From assembly GCA_905371725.1 (NCBI GenBank), contig CAJPML010000004.1, positions 1 to 14,416 of the forward strand: DNA of 14,416 nucleotides, read 5' to 3'. The position numbers and the translations under genes were made by a program. Every line of letters begins with the position of its first letter. Position 1 is the stretch's first letter. This DNA is from Leptotrichia sp. oral taxon 215 (GTDB lineage: Bacteria > Fusobacteriota > Fusobacteriia > Fusobacteriales > Leptotrichiaceae). The notes beneath the pieces were generated by a model that made no database searches, was not told the DNA's origin, and saw only the letters and a program-made list of their open reading frames with translations. Below are positions 7,612 through 14,366 of the stretch, in pieces.

Positions 7612-8682
7612 TCACACTTCAGGATACTTTCTGACTGTGGACGTTATATTACATGCTGCTTCTATTACAGGAAACATCATTACAGCACCTGTCCCTTCCC
7701 CCAGTTTCATATTCATAAAAAGGAACGGTTCCGTTCCCAGCTCCTCTATAATGTACTTCATTCCAGGCTCTTCACTCATATGTGAAGGAAGCATATAGTC
7801 TTTTACGTTTTCACACAGCCTGTATGCACATAATGCCGCCACTGAGGAAATAAATCCGTCTATTACAACCGGAATACTGTTTTTTGCACATCCAAGATAT
7901 ATTCCTGCCATTCCTGCAATATCAAGTCCTCCAACTTTTGACAGTACATCTATAATATCAGAAGTATCTATACCTTCTTTACCATTATTCACATCAATCG
8001 CTCTTTGTATGACATTTTTTTTATGCTCAAGAGTTTTTTCATCTATTCCGCTTCCATACCCTGTAATATCATCCAGCGACAGATCAGTAAGAACCTTCAG
8101 TACTGCACTGCTTGTAGTGGTATTTCCTATACCCATTTCTCCTGTGGCAAACAGATTATATCCCTTTTCAGCAAAAATATCAGCTATTTCTATTCCTGTT
8201 TCTATAGCTTTTACAGCTGTGATGTAGTCCATTGCAGGCACTTCAGCTATATTATGAGTTCCTGTCTGCATAAGTTTTCTATTTATAATTCCTGCCAAAT
8301 TTATTTTCCCTTCCAAATCGGTTGTTTCATCTATTCCAAGGTCTATGACCTCAATATCTGCTCCGAAAGTTTTTCCTAGGGCATTTACGGAAGATTTTCC
8401 CTGCAGCATGGCTTCCACCACATACTGAGTAATGATTCTCTCTGATTTGCTGACTTTCTCCCTTTCCACCCCATTGTCTGCCGCCATTACAATAACTATT
8501 TTCTTTTCAGGCCTGTAGTCCTTCTTTATTCCTTCAAGCTGTATTGCCAGTTCTTCAAGTTTCCCAAGTCCTTTCGGTGTTTTCAGAAGTGAATTCAGTT
8601 CCTTTTCCTTTTCCACCATTCTTTCCCTGCTGGAAGGTACTATGTTTTTTATTGTTTCATCCAGAATTTTTGAATAACGCAA
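7612..8682 (-). CDS. cobT: Nicotinate-nucleotide--dimethylbenzimidazole phosphoribosyltransferase
   Basis: Transfers phosphoribose from NaMN to the lower-ligand base to give alpha-ribazole phosphate. The 356-residue length is typical. Signatures: LNSLLKTPKGLGKLEELA near the N-terminus, MAADNGV (66-72), GEMGIGNTTTSSA (181-193), GGLDIAGMAG (251-260), and KLGEGTGA, where Glu329 aligns with the catalytic glutamate known in the Salmonella enzyme. The start is TTG (8682-8680): AAGGAAGAGGAG lies about 6 bases upstream, no in-frame ATG exists nearby, and the protein begins in the normal place for the family. cobC follows with at most a 4-base overlap. It has its own promoter and an overlapping palindrome upstream. 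No base-synthesis genes (bza/bluB) are visible here, so the lower ligand is unknown. Confidence 0.96.
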   Translation of the reverse strand: MRYSKILDETIKNIVPSSRERMVEKEKELNSLLKTPKGLGKLEELAIQLEGIKKDYRPEKKIVIVMAADNGVEREKVSKSERIITQYVVEAMLQGKSSVNALGKTFGADIEVIDLGIDETTDLEGKINLAGIINRKLMQTGTHNIAEVPAMDYITAVKAIETGIEIADIFAEKGYNLFATGEMGIGNTTTSSAVLKVLTDLSLDDITGYGSGIDEKTLEHKKNVIQRAIDVNNGKEGIDTSDIIDVLSKVGGLDIAGMAGIYLGCAKNSIPVVIDGFISSVAALCAYRLCENVKDYMLPSHMSEEPGMKYIIEELGTEPFLFMNMKLGEGTGAVMMFPVIEAACNITSTVRKYPEV

Positions 8683-8722
8683 AACAATCTCCTCTTCCTT
8701 GTCATACTTTATTAATATTTAT

Positions 8723-8751
8723 ATTGTAACTAAATATGAGAGCAATTTCAA
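8723..8751 (-). promoter_or_regulatory. Promoter candidate for cobT
   Basis: Minus-strand TTGAAA (8751-8746), 17-base spacer, TACAAT (8728-8723): each box differs from the consensus at one position. The predicted start is near 8716, about 34 bases before the TTG start of cobT. The -35 box falls in the loop and right arm side of the palindrome at 8735-8760. Confidence 0.55.
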
Positions 8752-8760
8752 GCTCTCATA
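8735..8760. promoter_or_regulatory. Perfect 9-bp inverted repeat over the cobT promoter (operator or terminator)
   Basis: TATGAGAGC (8735-8743) and GCTCTCATA (8752-8760) are perfect complements separated by 8 bases. As RNA this is a stable hairpin that could end the hemC-cobA transcript, but no good T-run follows on the minus strand (ATATTTAG). As DNA it covers the -35 box and spacer of the cobT promoter, the place expected for a repressor operator. The two readings are not exclusive. Confidence 0.55.
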
Positions 8761-8786
8761 CAATATATCTTTATTTTATTTCTGTT

Positions 8787-8882
8787 TTAATTTCCAATAT
8801 TTACAGTTCCTGCTCCTTCTATTAGCCACTGCCCTTTAACTTTTATTACTTTTACAGGTAATTCTATTCCTGTTTTTCTATC
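8787..8882 (-). pseudogene. Orphan 3' coding tail downstream of cobA-hemD (gene remnant)
   Basis: Directly after the TAG stop of cobA-hemD, and in the same frame, 31 sense codons read through to TAA at 8789-8787 with protein-like composition, including TGIELPVKV and KGQWLIEGAGTVNI. No ATG, GTG or TTG is available inside, and no ribosome binding site precedes it. This looks like the C-terminal end of a small exported or lipoprotein-type hypothetical protein (a pattern of ending I recall only loosely) whose 5' part was deleted. I do not recognise the family. Suppression of the TAG to give a C-terminal extension of CobA-HemD is possible but unlikely. Confidence 0.55.
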
Positions 8883-10382
8883 CTAATATTTTTTTGAAGC
8901 AGTTTTATCAAGAATTGCCAGAAGAAGACCGTTTTCAGTATATTCTTCGGCTTCCACTCCTACTTTCAGTCCATATTTTTCTATAGTTCTTGTAGTGACA
9001 GGACCTATTGAAGCAAGTATTTTTTTACTCAATATTTTCTTTATCTTATCATTGTCACTTAAATGAAGACTGTCAGCAAAAGATTCAAAGGTTGATGAAC
9101 TCAGAAACATCAATATATCACTTTCCTTTACATATTTTTCTGCTTTTTCCCTGTCAATTTTCAGTTTATGAGTATTATAGACTACCAGTTTATCATAATT
9201 TCTATTGTATAATTCTGTATATTTTTCTTCATTTACAGGAGATAGGTTAGATACTATAAATAATATATTCTCTCCTTCTTCTGTAAAGTTTACACTTTCA
9301 GCGGCAAGTTTTTCTACAGTATACTCTTTTGGATAAAAATCCGGAATTATTCTATATTTTTTCATTTCCTCATCTGTTTTTTTCCCTACAACGCCTATTT
9401 TAAGATTCCCCAACACTCTCATATCCTTTATTTTCCTCATGAATCCAATCACCGAATTCAGGCTGTTAAACAAAAGAGTACTGTATTTTGAAAGGTCAGG
9501 CATTTCAAAATCAAGGTATTCTATATTTATAAAAGGAATATTTATAGCCTGTCCTCCAAGCTCAATAATTTTATCTGTAATTTCCCCCTGTTTATCTCTA
9601 TTTCTTGTAACCAGTATATTTTTCCCAAATAATGGCATATTCTCAAACCATTTCATTTTTTCCTTCAAGTTTACCACTTCACCAATTATAATTATAACTG
9701 GCGCTTTGACATTATTTTCCCTGACAGTGTCTACTATTGTCCTTAATGTTCCTGTATATGTCTCCTGTTTTGCAGTTGTTCCGTTTTTTATGACAGCAGC
9801 CGGAGTATTGGGATTTTTCCCGTATTTCAGTAAATTCGCTACAATTTTTTCAAGATTTCCCAGTCCCATTAGAAAAACGAGAGTTCCTTCGAGTTTTGCA
9901 ATAATCGGATAATCATGCTCATTTCCATCTTTTTTTGTATGTCCTGTAAACACATGAAAGGAAGTATTTATTCCCCTGTGTGTTACAGGTATTCCAGCAT
10001 ATGCAGGAACAGCAATTGCCGAACTTATTCCTGGAATTACTTCAAAATCTATATTTTCTGCTATAAGTGCTTCTATTTCCTCACCACCACGTCCAAATAC
10101 AAACGGATCTCCTCCTTTAAGCCTTAATACCGTCAGTCCTTCCATACTTTTTTTCACTATCATTTCATTTATCTGTTTCTGCAGTTCCCCCCCTTCCATA
10201 TTTTCCTTTCCCATATAGATAAGTTCTGCAGCAGGCTTCACATATTGCAGTATGCTTTCATTTACAAGCCTGTCATAAATTATACATTCAGCCTTTTCAA
10301 GCACACTTTTAAGTTTTACCGTTATAAGCCCTTCATTTCCACATCCTGCCCCTGCAATGTAGACTTTCCCTTTATTATTCAT
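8883..10382 (-). CDS. cobA: Fused uroporphyrinogen-III C-methyltransferase / uroporphyrinogen-III synthase
   Basis: The N-terminal half (about 1-245) is a SAM-dependent methyltransferase that methylates uroporphyrinogen III at C2 and C7 to precorrin-2: GAGCGNEGLIT (11-21; the usual form is GAGPGD), LRLKGGDPFVFGRGGEE (86-102), PGISSAIAVPAYAGIPVTHRG (start at 117), MGLGNL, and IIIGEVV. The C-terminal half (about 252-499) opens with GKNILVTRNRDKQGEI and is HemD, which cyclises hydroxymethylbilane to uroporphyrinogen III; it is recognised by the start and by SIGPVTTRTIEKYGLKV near the end. At 499 residues it matches the known CobA-HemD fusion size. ATG 10382 overlaps the hemC stop by 8 bases and has GGGAG about 7 bases upstream. 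The fusion would channel the HemC product to precorrin-2. Confidence 0.95.
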   Translation of the reverse strand: MNNKGKVYIAGAGCGNEGLITVKLKSVLEKAECIIYDRLVNESILQYVKPAAELIYMGKENMEGGELQKQINEMIVKKSMEGLTVLRLKGGDPFVFGRGGEEIEALIAENIDFEVIPGISSAIAVPAYAGIPVTHRGINTSFHVFTGHTKKDGNEHDYPIIAKLEGTLVFLMGLGNLEKIVANLLKYGKNPNTPAAVIKNGTTAKQETYTGTLRTIVDTVRENNVKAPVIIIIGEVVNLKEKMKWFENMPLFGKNILVTRNRDKQGEITDKIIELGGQAINIPFINIEYLDFEMPDLSKYSTLLFNSLNSVIGFMRKIKDMRVLGNLKIGVVGKKTDEEMKKYRIIPDFYPKEYTVEKLAAESVNFTEEGENILFIVSNLSPVNEEKYTELYNRNYDKLVVYNTHKLKIDREKAEKYVKESDILMFLSSSTFESFADSLHLSDNDKIKKILSKKILASIGPVTTRTIEKYGLKVGVEAEEYTENGLLLAILDKTASKKY

Positions 10383-11322
10383 TTCTTATCTCCCTGGCTA
10401 ATTTTTCTGCAAGTTCCCTTGCCTGATTTTTGTCACCTTCCACCTGTTTAAATATTCTTTTACCATTTTTACTGTACATTCCCTTTAATTTCAATATATC
10501 CCCTTCAATGACCGAAGAACATCCTATAGGTGTATGACATCCTCCATTGAAAATTCTGGAAAATTCCCTCTCGGCTTCGCACATCAGCGTAACTTCCCTG
10601 TCATTTATTATTTCCAGCAGCCCCCTTATCCTTTCATCATTTTTCCTGCACTGTATACATAGTATTCCCTGTCCTGGTGCAGGCATGAAAGTATCAACAT
10701 CAAAATATTCCGTTATTCTGTCCTCCAGTTCTGCCCTTTTCAGTCCTGCAGCCGCAAGGATAATTGCATCATATTCTCCGTTATCAAGTTTTTTAAGCCT
10801 TGTATGAATATTTCCACGTATAGGCTTTACCTGTATATCTTTTCTTAAATTCAGAATTTCTTTTTCCCTTCTGTAACTTCCTGTACCAATTATCGAATTT
10901 TCAGGTAATTCCTTTAATTTTAGTCCATTTCTTGAAACAAGCACATCTCTGTTATCCTCCCTTATGGGAAAACATGCATTCAACAATCCTTCAGGAGTAC
11001 GTAAAGGCATATCCTTTAAGGAGTGCACCGCCAGATCTACTTTATTTTCAATCATTTCTTTTTCTATTTCCTTTACAAACAGATCCTTCTGTATAGCTTT
11101 TTTCATCTTGGCAAAGTCTTTCAGATTTTTATCTCCGCTTGTAGTTATGACTTCCAGATTTACTTTTAATGGAAAATTTTTATCAAATCCTTTTATCCCA
11201 TTAAAATCATTCCTTTTCCTTAATTCTTCATATTTTTCAGTTAGCATTTTTTTCACTTTTTTTGCCTGTACAAGAGCCAGAATACTTCCCCTTGTTCCAA
11301 TTGTTATTTCATTTATTTCCAT
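10375..11322 (-). CDS. hemC: Porphobilinogen deaminase (hydroxymethylbilane synthase)
   Basis: Polymerises four porphobilinogens to hydroxymethylbilane on a covalently bound dipyrromethane cofactor. Signatures: ITIGTRGSILALVQA at the N-terminus, LAVHSLKDMP (98-106; Asp104 aligns with the catalytic aspartate), GTGSYRRE, RGNIHTRLKKLD, AAAGLKR, PAPGQGIL, and NGGCHTPIG with cofactor-anchoring Cys262. The 315-residue length is normal. The segment at about 32-52 is a small lysine-rich insertion relative to the shortest homologues. The ribosome binding site is weak and distant (AAGGAA about 13 bases before ATG 11322), but the start fits the family. It is the first gene of a hemC/cobA-hemD pair and is divergent from gpmA. 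Confidence 0.96.
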   Translation of the reverse strand: MEINEITIGTRGSILALVQAKKVKKMLTEKYEELRKRNDFNGIKGFDKNFPLKVNLEVITTSGDKNLKDFAKMKKAIQKDLFVKEIEKEMIENKVDLAVHSLKDMPLRTPEGLLNACFPIREDNRDVLVSRNGLKLKELPENSIIGTGSYRREKEILNLRKDIQVKPIRGNIHTRLKKLDNGEYDAIILAAAGLKRAELEDRITEYFDVDTFMPAPGQGILCIQCRKNDERIRGLLEIINDREVTLMCEAEREFSRIFNGGCHTPIGCSSVIEGDILKLKGMYSKNGKRIFKQVEGDKNQARELAEKLAREIRNE

Positions 11323-11422
11323 CTGTTTTCACAATTCCTTCTGTAATTTTCTCTGTATGGCTGTTATTACGGATGTTTTAGCTATTCTGATTCTTTCCTT
11401 CCGAAATAACTGATGCTTTAAG

Positions 11423-11431
11423 ATTATACCA
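11423..11431 (-). promoter_or_regulatory. Extended -10 promoter for hemC
   Basis: Minus-strand TGGTATAAT is a perfect -10 hexamer with the TGn extension; no good -35 box lies 17 bases upstream. Transcription would begin near 11416, leaving a leader of roughly 95 bases before hemC in which I find no ATG and no clear structure. Confidence 0.55.
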
Positions 11432-11482
11432 TATTTATTTTAGATTTCTACCCTATTACTTTATTTTTTTATCTGATAGGTA

Positions 11483-11511
11483 TATAATAAAAATATATAG
11501 ATAATATCTAT
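11483..11511 (+). promoter_or_regulatory. Possible gpmA promoter with small palindrome
   Basis: TATAAT at 11483-11488 is a perfect -10 hexamer, but the matching -35 region (TTTATT near 11460) is poor. A 7-bp-arm palindrome, ATAGATA-A-TATCTAT (11497-11511), lies at the expected transcription start. In such AT-rich DNA both could be chance. Confidence 0.35.
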
Positions 11512-11546
11512 TGTGATTAATTCTTTTACACGTAGGAGGTATTTTT

Positions 11547-12236
11547 ATGAAACTAGTACTTGTAAGACATGGGGAAAGTGAATGGAATCTTCAGAACAGA
11601 TTTACAGGATGGGTTGATGTCGACCTGACTGAAAAGGGTGTAAATGAGGCAAAAGCTGCAGGAAAATCTTTAAGAGAGCTGGGATATGTTTTCGATATTG
11701 CCTTTACGTCTTTTCAGAAAAGAGCAATCAAGACTTTGAACTACATACTTGAAGAAATTAACCAGCTATATATCCCTGTTTATAAAACTTGGAGACTCAA
11801 TGAAAGACATTATGGGGCACTGCAAGGGCTGAATAAGGCTGAAACTGCTAAAAAATATGGTGATGAACAGGTCCACATATGGAGAAGAAGTTTTGATGTG
11901 GCTCCTCCACTGATAAGCACTGATGACAAAGAAAACTATCCTCTATTTCAGGAAAGATATAAAAATATTCCTGTTGATGAATGTCCTAGAGGAGAAAGCT
12001 TGAAAGACACAATCCACAGGGTACTTCCATATTGGGATTCACATATCTCAAAGGAAATAGAAAAAGGAAAGAATGTAATTGTAGCTGCCCATGGAAACAG
12101 CTTACGGGCTTTAATACAGTATCTGTTAAAAATTGACAATAAAAAAATATTGGAATTAAATCTTCCTACAGGAAAGCCTTTAATTTTTGAAATTAATGAA
12201 AAGCTTGAAATAATTTCTGCGCCTGAATTATTTTAA
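11547..12236 (+). CDS. gpmA: 2,3-bisphosphoglycerate-dependent phosphoglycerate mutase
   Basis: Interconverts 3- and 2-phosphoglycerate in glycolysis. The 229-residue protein has [10 protein letters not shown] (His8 is the phosphohistidine), [66 protein letters not shown] and [11 protein letters not shown] with the second catalytic histidine, ending SAPELF. These are full-length dPGM signatures, distinct from the shorter CobC-like phosphatase in this window. A strong GTAGGAGG precedes ATG 11547. It is the only plus-strand gene and has no metabolic link to the cobalamin genes; it splits the hemC unit from cobD. Confidence 0.97.
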   Translation: MKLVLVRHGESEWNLQNRFTGWVDVDLTEKGVNEAKAAGKSLRELGYVFDIAFTSFQKRAIKTLNYILEEINQLYIPVYKTWRLNERHYGALQGLNKAETAKKYGDEQVHIWRRSFDVAPPLISTDDKENYPLFQERYKNIPVDECPRGESLKDTIHRVLPYWDSHISKEIEKGKNVIVAAHGNSLRALIQYLLKIDNKKILELNLPTGKPLIFEINEKLEIISAPELF

Positions 12237-12240
12237 AAGA

Positions 12241-12276
12241 GGAATGTCTCATAAAATTATCCTTATGAGACATTCC
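12241..12276. terminator. 14-bp perfect hairpin between convergent gpmA and cobD
   Basis: GGAATGTCTCATAA (12241-12254) and TTATGAGACATTCC (12263-12276) are perfect complements around the 8-base loop AATTATCC. It starts 5 bases after the gpmA stop. On the minus strand it is followed by TCTTTT, on the plus strand by no real T-run, so it should act better for the cobD transcript but probably serves both. Confidence 0.7.
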
Positions 12277-12319
12277 CATACTTTAATGCTCCACTTTTAA
12301 TAGTAGCGGGATACTTTCT

Positions 12320-12400
12320 TTAATCATAAAAATGATGATGAATATTTTCATAAATGTCAAGTATTCTTTCGGGTGTGTAATAAATTTTAAATAAAATCAT
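12320..12400 (-). CDS. Candidate 26-residue open frame overlapping the 3' end of cobD
   Basis: ATG 12400 lies within the last codons of cobD in another frame, and the frame runs 26 codons to TAA at 12322-12320. The product includes YYTPERILDIYENI and ends in the histidine-rich HHHFYD. Composition looks protein-like for a region that would otherwise be untranslated spacer, and ATGATTTTATTTAA would allow translational coupling to cobD. The ribosome binding site is weak (GAAG). It could be a real small protein, a remnant of a deleted gene, or chance. I do not recognise it. Confidence 0.35.
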   Translation of the reverse strand: MILFKIYYTPERILDIYENIHHHFYD

Positions 12401-13559
12401 CGAATATTTTCTTCAAAGTCTCGATAACCCTGTCATTATTTTTTCTATTCTTTATTGCCAGCCTGAAAAATCTTTCATCAAGAAATTTGAAATTTGAAGC
12501 ATCTCTTATGAGTATACCATATTCAAGTATTTTTTCTCTTAATATTTTTACATTTAGTTCCTTAGAAAACAATTTATCCTCTATTTTCACCGTAATAAAA
12601 TTTGTTTCTGTTTTATAAGGTTTTATTCCTGTAATTTCATTCAATTTTTCATACATGTATATTTTTTCTTCAGTTATCCACTTCAATGTTTTTTCTATAT
12701 ATTCAGTGTCATCAAGTACTGTCAATCCTGCTATTTCAGCTATATTATTTACACTCCATGGCTCTTTTTTTTCAGATATTTCCTTTTCAAGATTTTTATC
12801 AAAATATATTCCATACCCTAGCCGAAGTCCTGGAATAGCAAAAAACTTTGTAAAAGCTCGTGTTACAAATAAATTATATCTATTTTCCTTAGTATTTATA
12901 ATACTTTCCTTCATCCTATCTTTTAGAAAATCTATAAATGCTTCATCTATAAACAGTTTTGTATTATATTTATTGCATTCTTTGAGTATCTGCTCAGTTT
13001 CAGACAATTTCAAAAATTTTCCTGTGGGATTATTAGGATTGCATATTATCAGCAAATCATATTTTTTCTCAAGTTCATTTTTCAGATTGTATAGATTCAG
13101 CTTAAAATCATCACTTTCCTTAAGTTCAAAATATTCTATCTCTATTTTTTGTTTTTCATAACTGTTATCATCATCCTCTTTTTTATTAGAATCCCCCAAG
13201 ATACTTGAATTTTCCACTCTTTCCGTTGCCTTTATTGCCCTCTCATATTCTCGAAACGTAGGAGAAACTATCAATACTTTTTGGGGATTTATTACCTTCA
13301 TAAATAAAAATATAATTTCTGTTGCTCCATTGCCTAACACAATATTAGATATGTCAACTTTATTCAGATGAGCCAGCTTTTGCCTCAGCTCAATGTAGTC
13401 AGGATCCGGATATCTCTCAAGAATCTCAAGATTTTCAGTTATTCTTTTCTTTAAACTTTCAGGTATTCCGTATGGATTTATATTTGAGCTGTAATCCAGT
13501 ATTTCCTTTATATTCTTTTCCCTGAATATTTTATAAATATTTCCACCATGAAAATCCAT
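12387..13559 (-). CDS. cobD: Threonine-phosphate decarboxylase (CobD, class I/II PLP aminotransferase fold)
   Basis: Decarboxylates L-threonine O-3-phosphate to (R)-1-amino-2-propanol phosphate, the linker of the nucleotide loop. The start HGGNIYK followed by YSSNINPYGIP is the CobD hallmark and separates it from histidinol-phosphate aminotransferase. Further motifs: LGNGATEI, CNPNNPTG, FIDEAFIDF (pyridoxal-binding Asp), and RAFTKFFAIPGLRLGYG with the PLP lysine (Lys238 from the preferred start). The frame opens at ATG 13583, but ATG 13559 has AAGGAG about 6 bases upstream, so I use it (390 residues). An acidic, asparagine/lysine-rich insertion (about 118-138) interrupts the fold between conserved blocks. 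Codons are visibly more AT-rich than in cobT or hemB. A 50-base part (13469-13518) is repeated inverted at the right edge of the window. Confidence 0.93.
   Translation of the reverse strand: MDFHGGNIYKIFREKNIKEILDYSSNINPYGIPESLKKRITENLEILERYPDPDYIELRQKLAHLNKVDISNIVLGNGATEIIFLFMKVINPQKVLIVSPTFREYERAIKATERVENSSILGDSNKKEDDDNSYEKQKIEIEYFELKESDDFKLNLYNLKNELEKKYDLLIICNPNNPTGKFLKLSETEQILKECNKYNTKLFIDEAFIDFLKDRMKESIINTKENRYNLFVTRAFTKFFAIPGLRLGYGIYFDKNLEKEISEKKEPWSVNNIAEIAGLTVLDDTEYIEKTLKWITEEKIYMYEKLNEITGIKPYKTETNFITVKIEDKLFSKELNVKILREKILEYGILIRDASNFKFLDERFFRLAIKNRKNNDRVIETLKKIFDDFI
13469..13518 (+). repeat. Arm 1 of a 50-base exact inverted repeat (inside cobD)
   Basis: The plus-strand sequence here is identical to the minus strand at 14416-14367. 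This arm is the native one: on the minus strand it encodes part of the conserved N-terminal region of CobD (around LDYSSNINPYG) in frame. Confidence 0.97.
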
Positions 13560-13592
13560 TTTTGTCTCCTTTTCCACATTCATTTGTCTTTT

Positions 13593-14366
13593 CTAGATTT
13601 TATTCAACAATTTTTCAAATTTTTCTATCACTTCTGATACCTTTTCGGGTTGTTCTAATGCTGAAAAATGCCCGCAGTCTTCTATAATTTCATGATAAAG
13701 ATTTTTAAATCCATTTTCTTTAAAACCTTTTAAATATAAATTTATATCAACATTTTCTTGTTTTCCTCTTAAATAAAGTACTGGAATTTCAACAGATATA
13801 TTTTTTGTTTGAATATTATTTTCTTCATCAATATTAAAAGTTCTATATAAATCAAATCCTGATTTTAAGGCGTCAATATTTGAATAGGCTTGAACAAAAT
13901 AGGATTTATAGGTATCAGATATAATATTATTTTTTGAAGACAAAATATCATAAAAATAAGAAAAATAAATCTCTTCTCTTCCTGAAACTAAATTTTCAGG
14001 TAAATCATTAATTAAATGAAATCTAAAATGCCATATATAAGGGTTATTTTTTATGGTATTCCATGGAGAAACACCTGGAATAACGACATTCATAATTATA
14101 GCACCAGAAAGTTTTTCCTGAAAGTTTTTTATACAGGAATATACTATTTGTCCCCCTGCATCACAACCAACAAGAATTATATTCTTTAAATTAAGAACAT
14201 TTGTTAGTTCTAAGATGTAATCGGCAATATTCTCCTTGGCATATGAATTTAAAGAACCTTTTGATTCTCCTATACCAGGCAAATCAATAGCAACTGTATA
14301 AAATTTTTTTGATAAAATTTCCATTACTTTCTCGAATTCTCTCCAATTAGTAGGCCAACCATGAAT
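13593..14366 (-). pseudogene. Alpha/beta hydrolase (epoxide hydrolase / dehalogenase-like, Asp nucleophile), 5' end missing
   Basis: 257 native residues remain, starting IHGWPTNW, the oxyanion-hole segment of alpha/beta hydrolases. Counting from Met at 14324: DLPGIGESKG (14-23), nucleophile motif VGCDAGG with Asp55 where lipases have Ser, cap region NDLPENLVSGRE (106-117) as in epoxide hydrolases and haloacetate dehalogenases, and DCGHFSALEQPE with catalytic His219. In-frame reading upstream of 14366 enters the inverted cobD copy and meets TAA at 14393-14391 without any start codon, while ATG 14324 would discard the HGWP loop. About 20-25 N-terminal residues are therefore replaced, by rearrangement or assembly error. 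The gene ends 33 bases before the preferred cobD start. Substrate unknown; no evident role in cobalamin synthesis. Confidence 0.8.

Noticed and set aside
8824..8831. GCCACTGC resembling the B12 box of a cobalamin riboswitch
   Set aside because: It lies on the plus strand, opposite to the cob genes, with no other riboswitch elements around it. On the minus strand the same bases are codons of the orphan coding tail.
8883..8885. TAG of cobA-hemD recoded to give a longer fusion protein
   Set aside because: HemD is already complete in length before the TAG and no recoding element is visible. Kept only as an alternative for the orphan tail.
6941..12236. cobC and gpmA as a recent duplication, since both are histidine phosphatases
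   Set aside because: They share only superfamily motifs (RHGE and the second His). GpmA has full dPGM-specific blocks that CobC lacks, so this is ancient divergence.
14322..14324. ATG 14324 as the genuine start of the hydrolase
   Set aside because: The frame continues upstream with conserved IHGWPTNWREF, essential for the oxyanion hole, and no ribosome binding site precedes this ATG.
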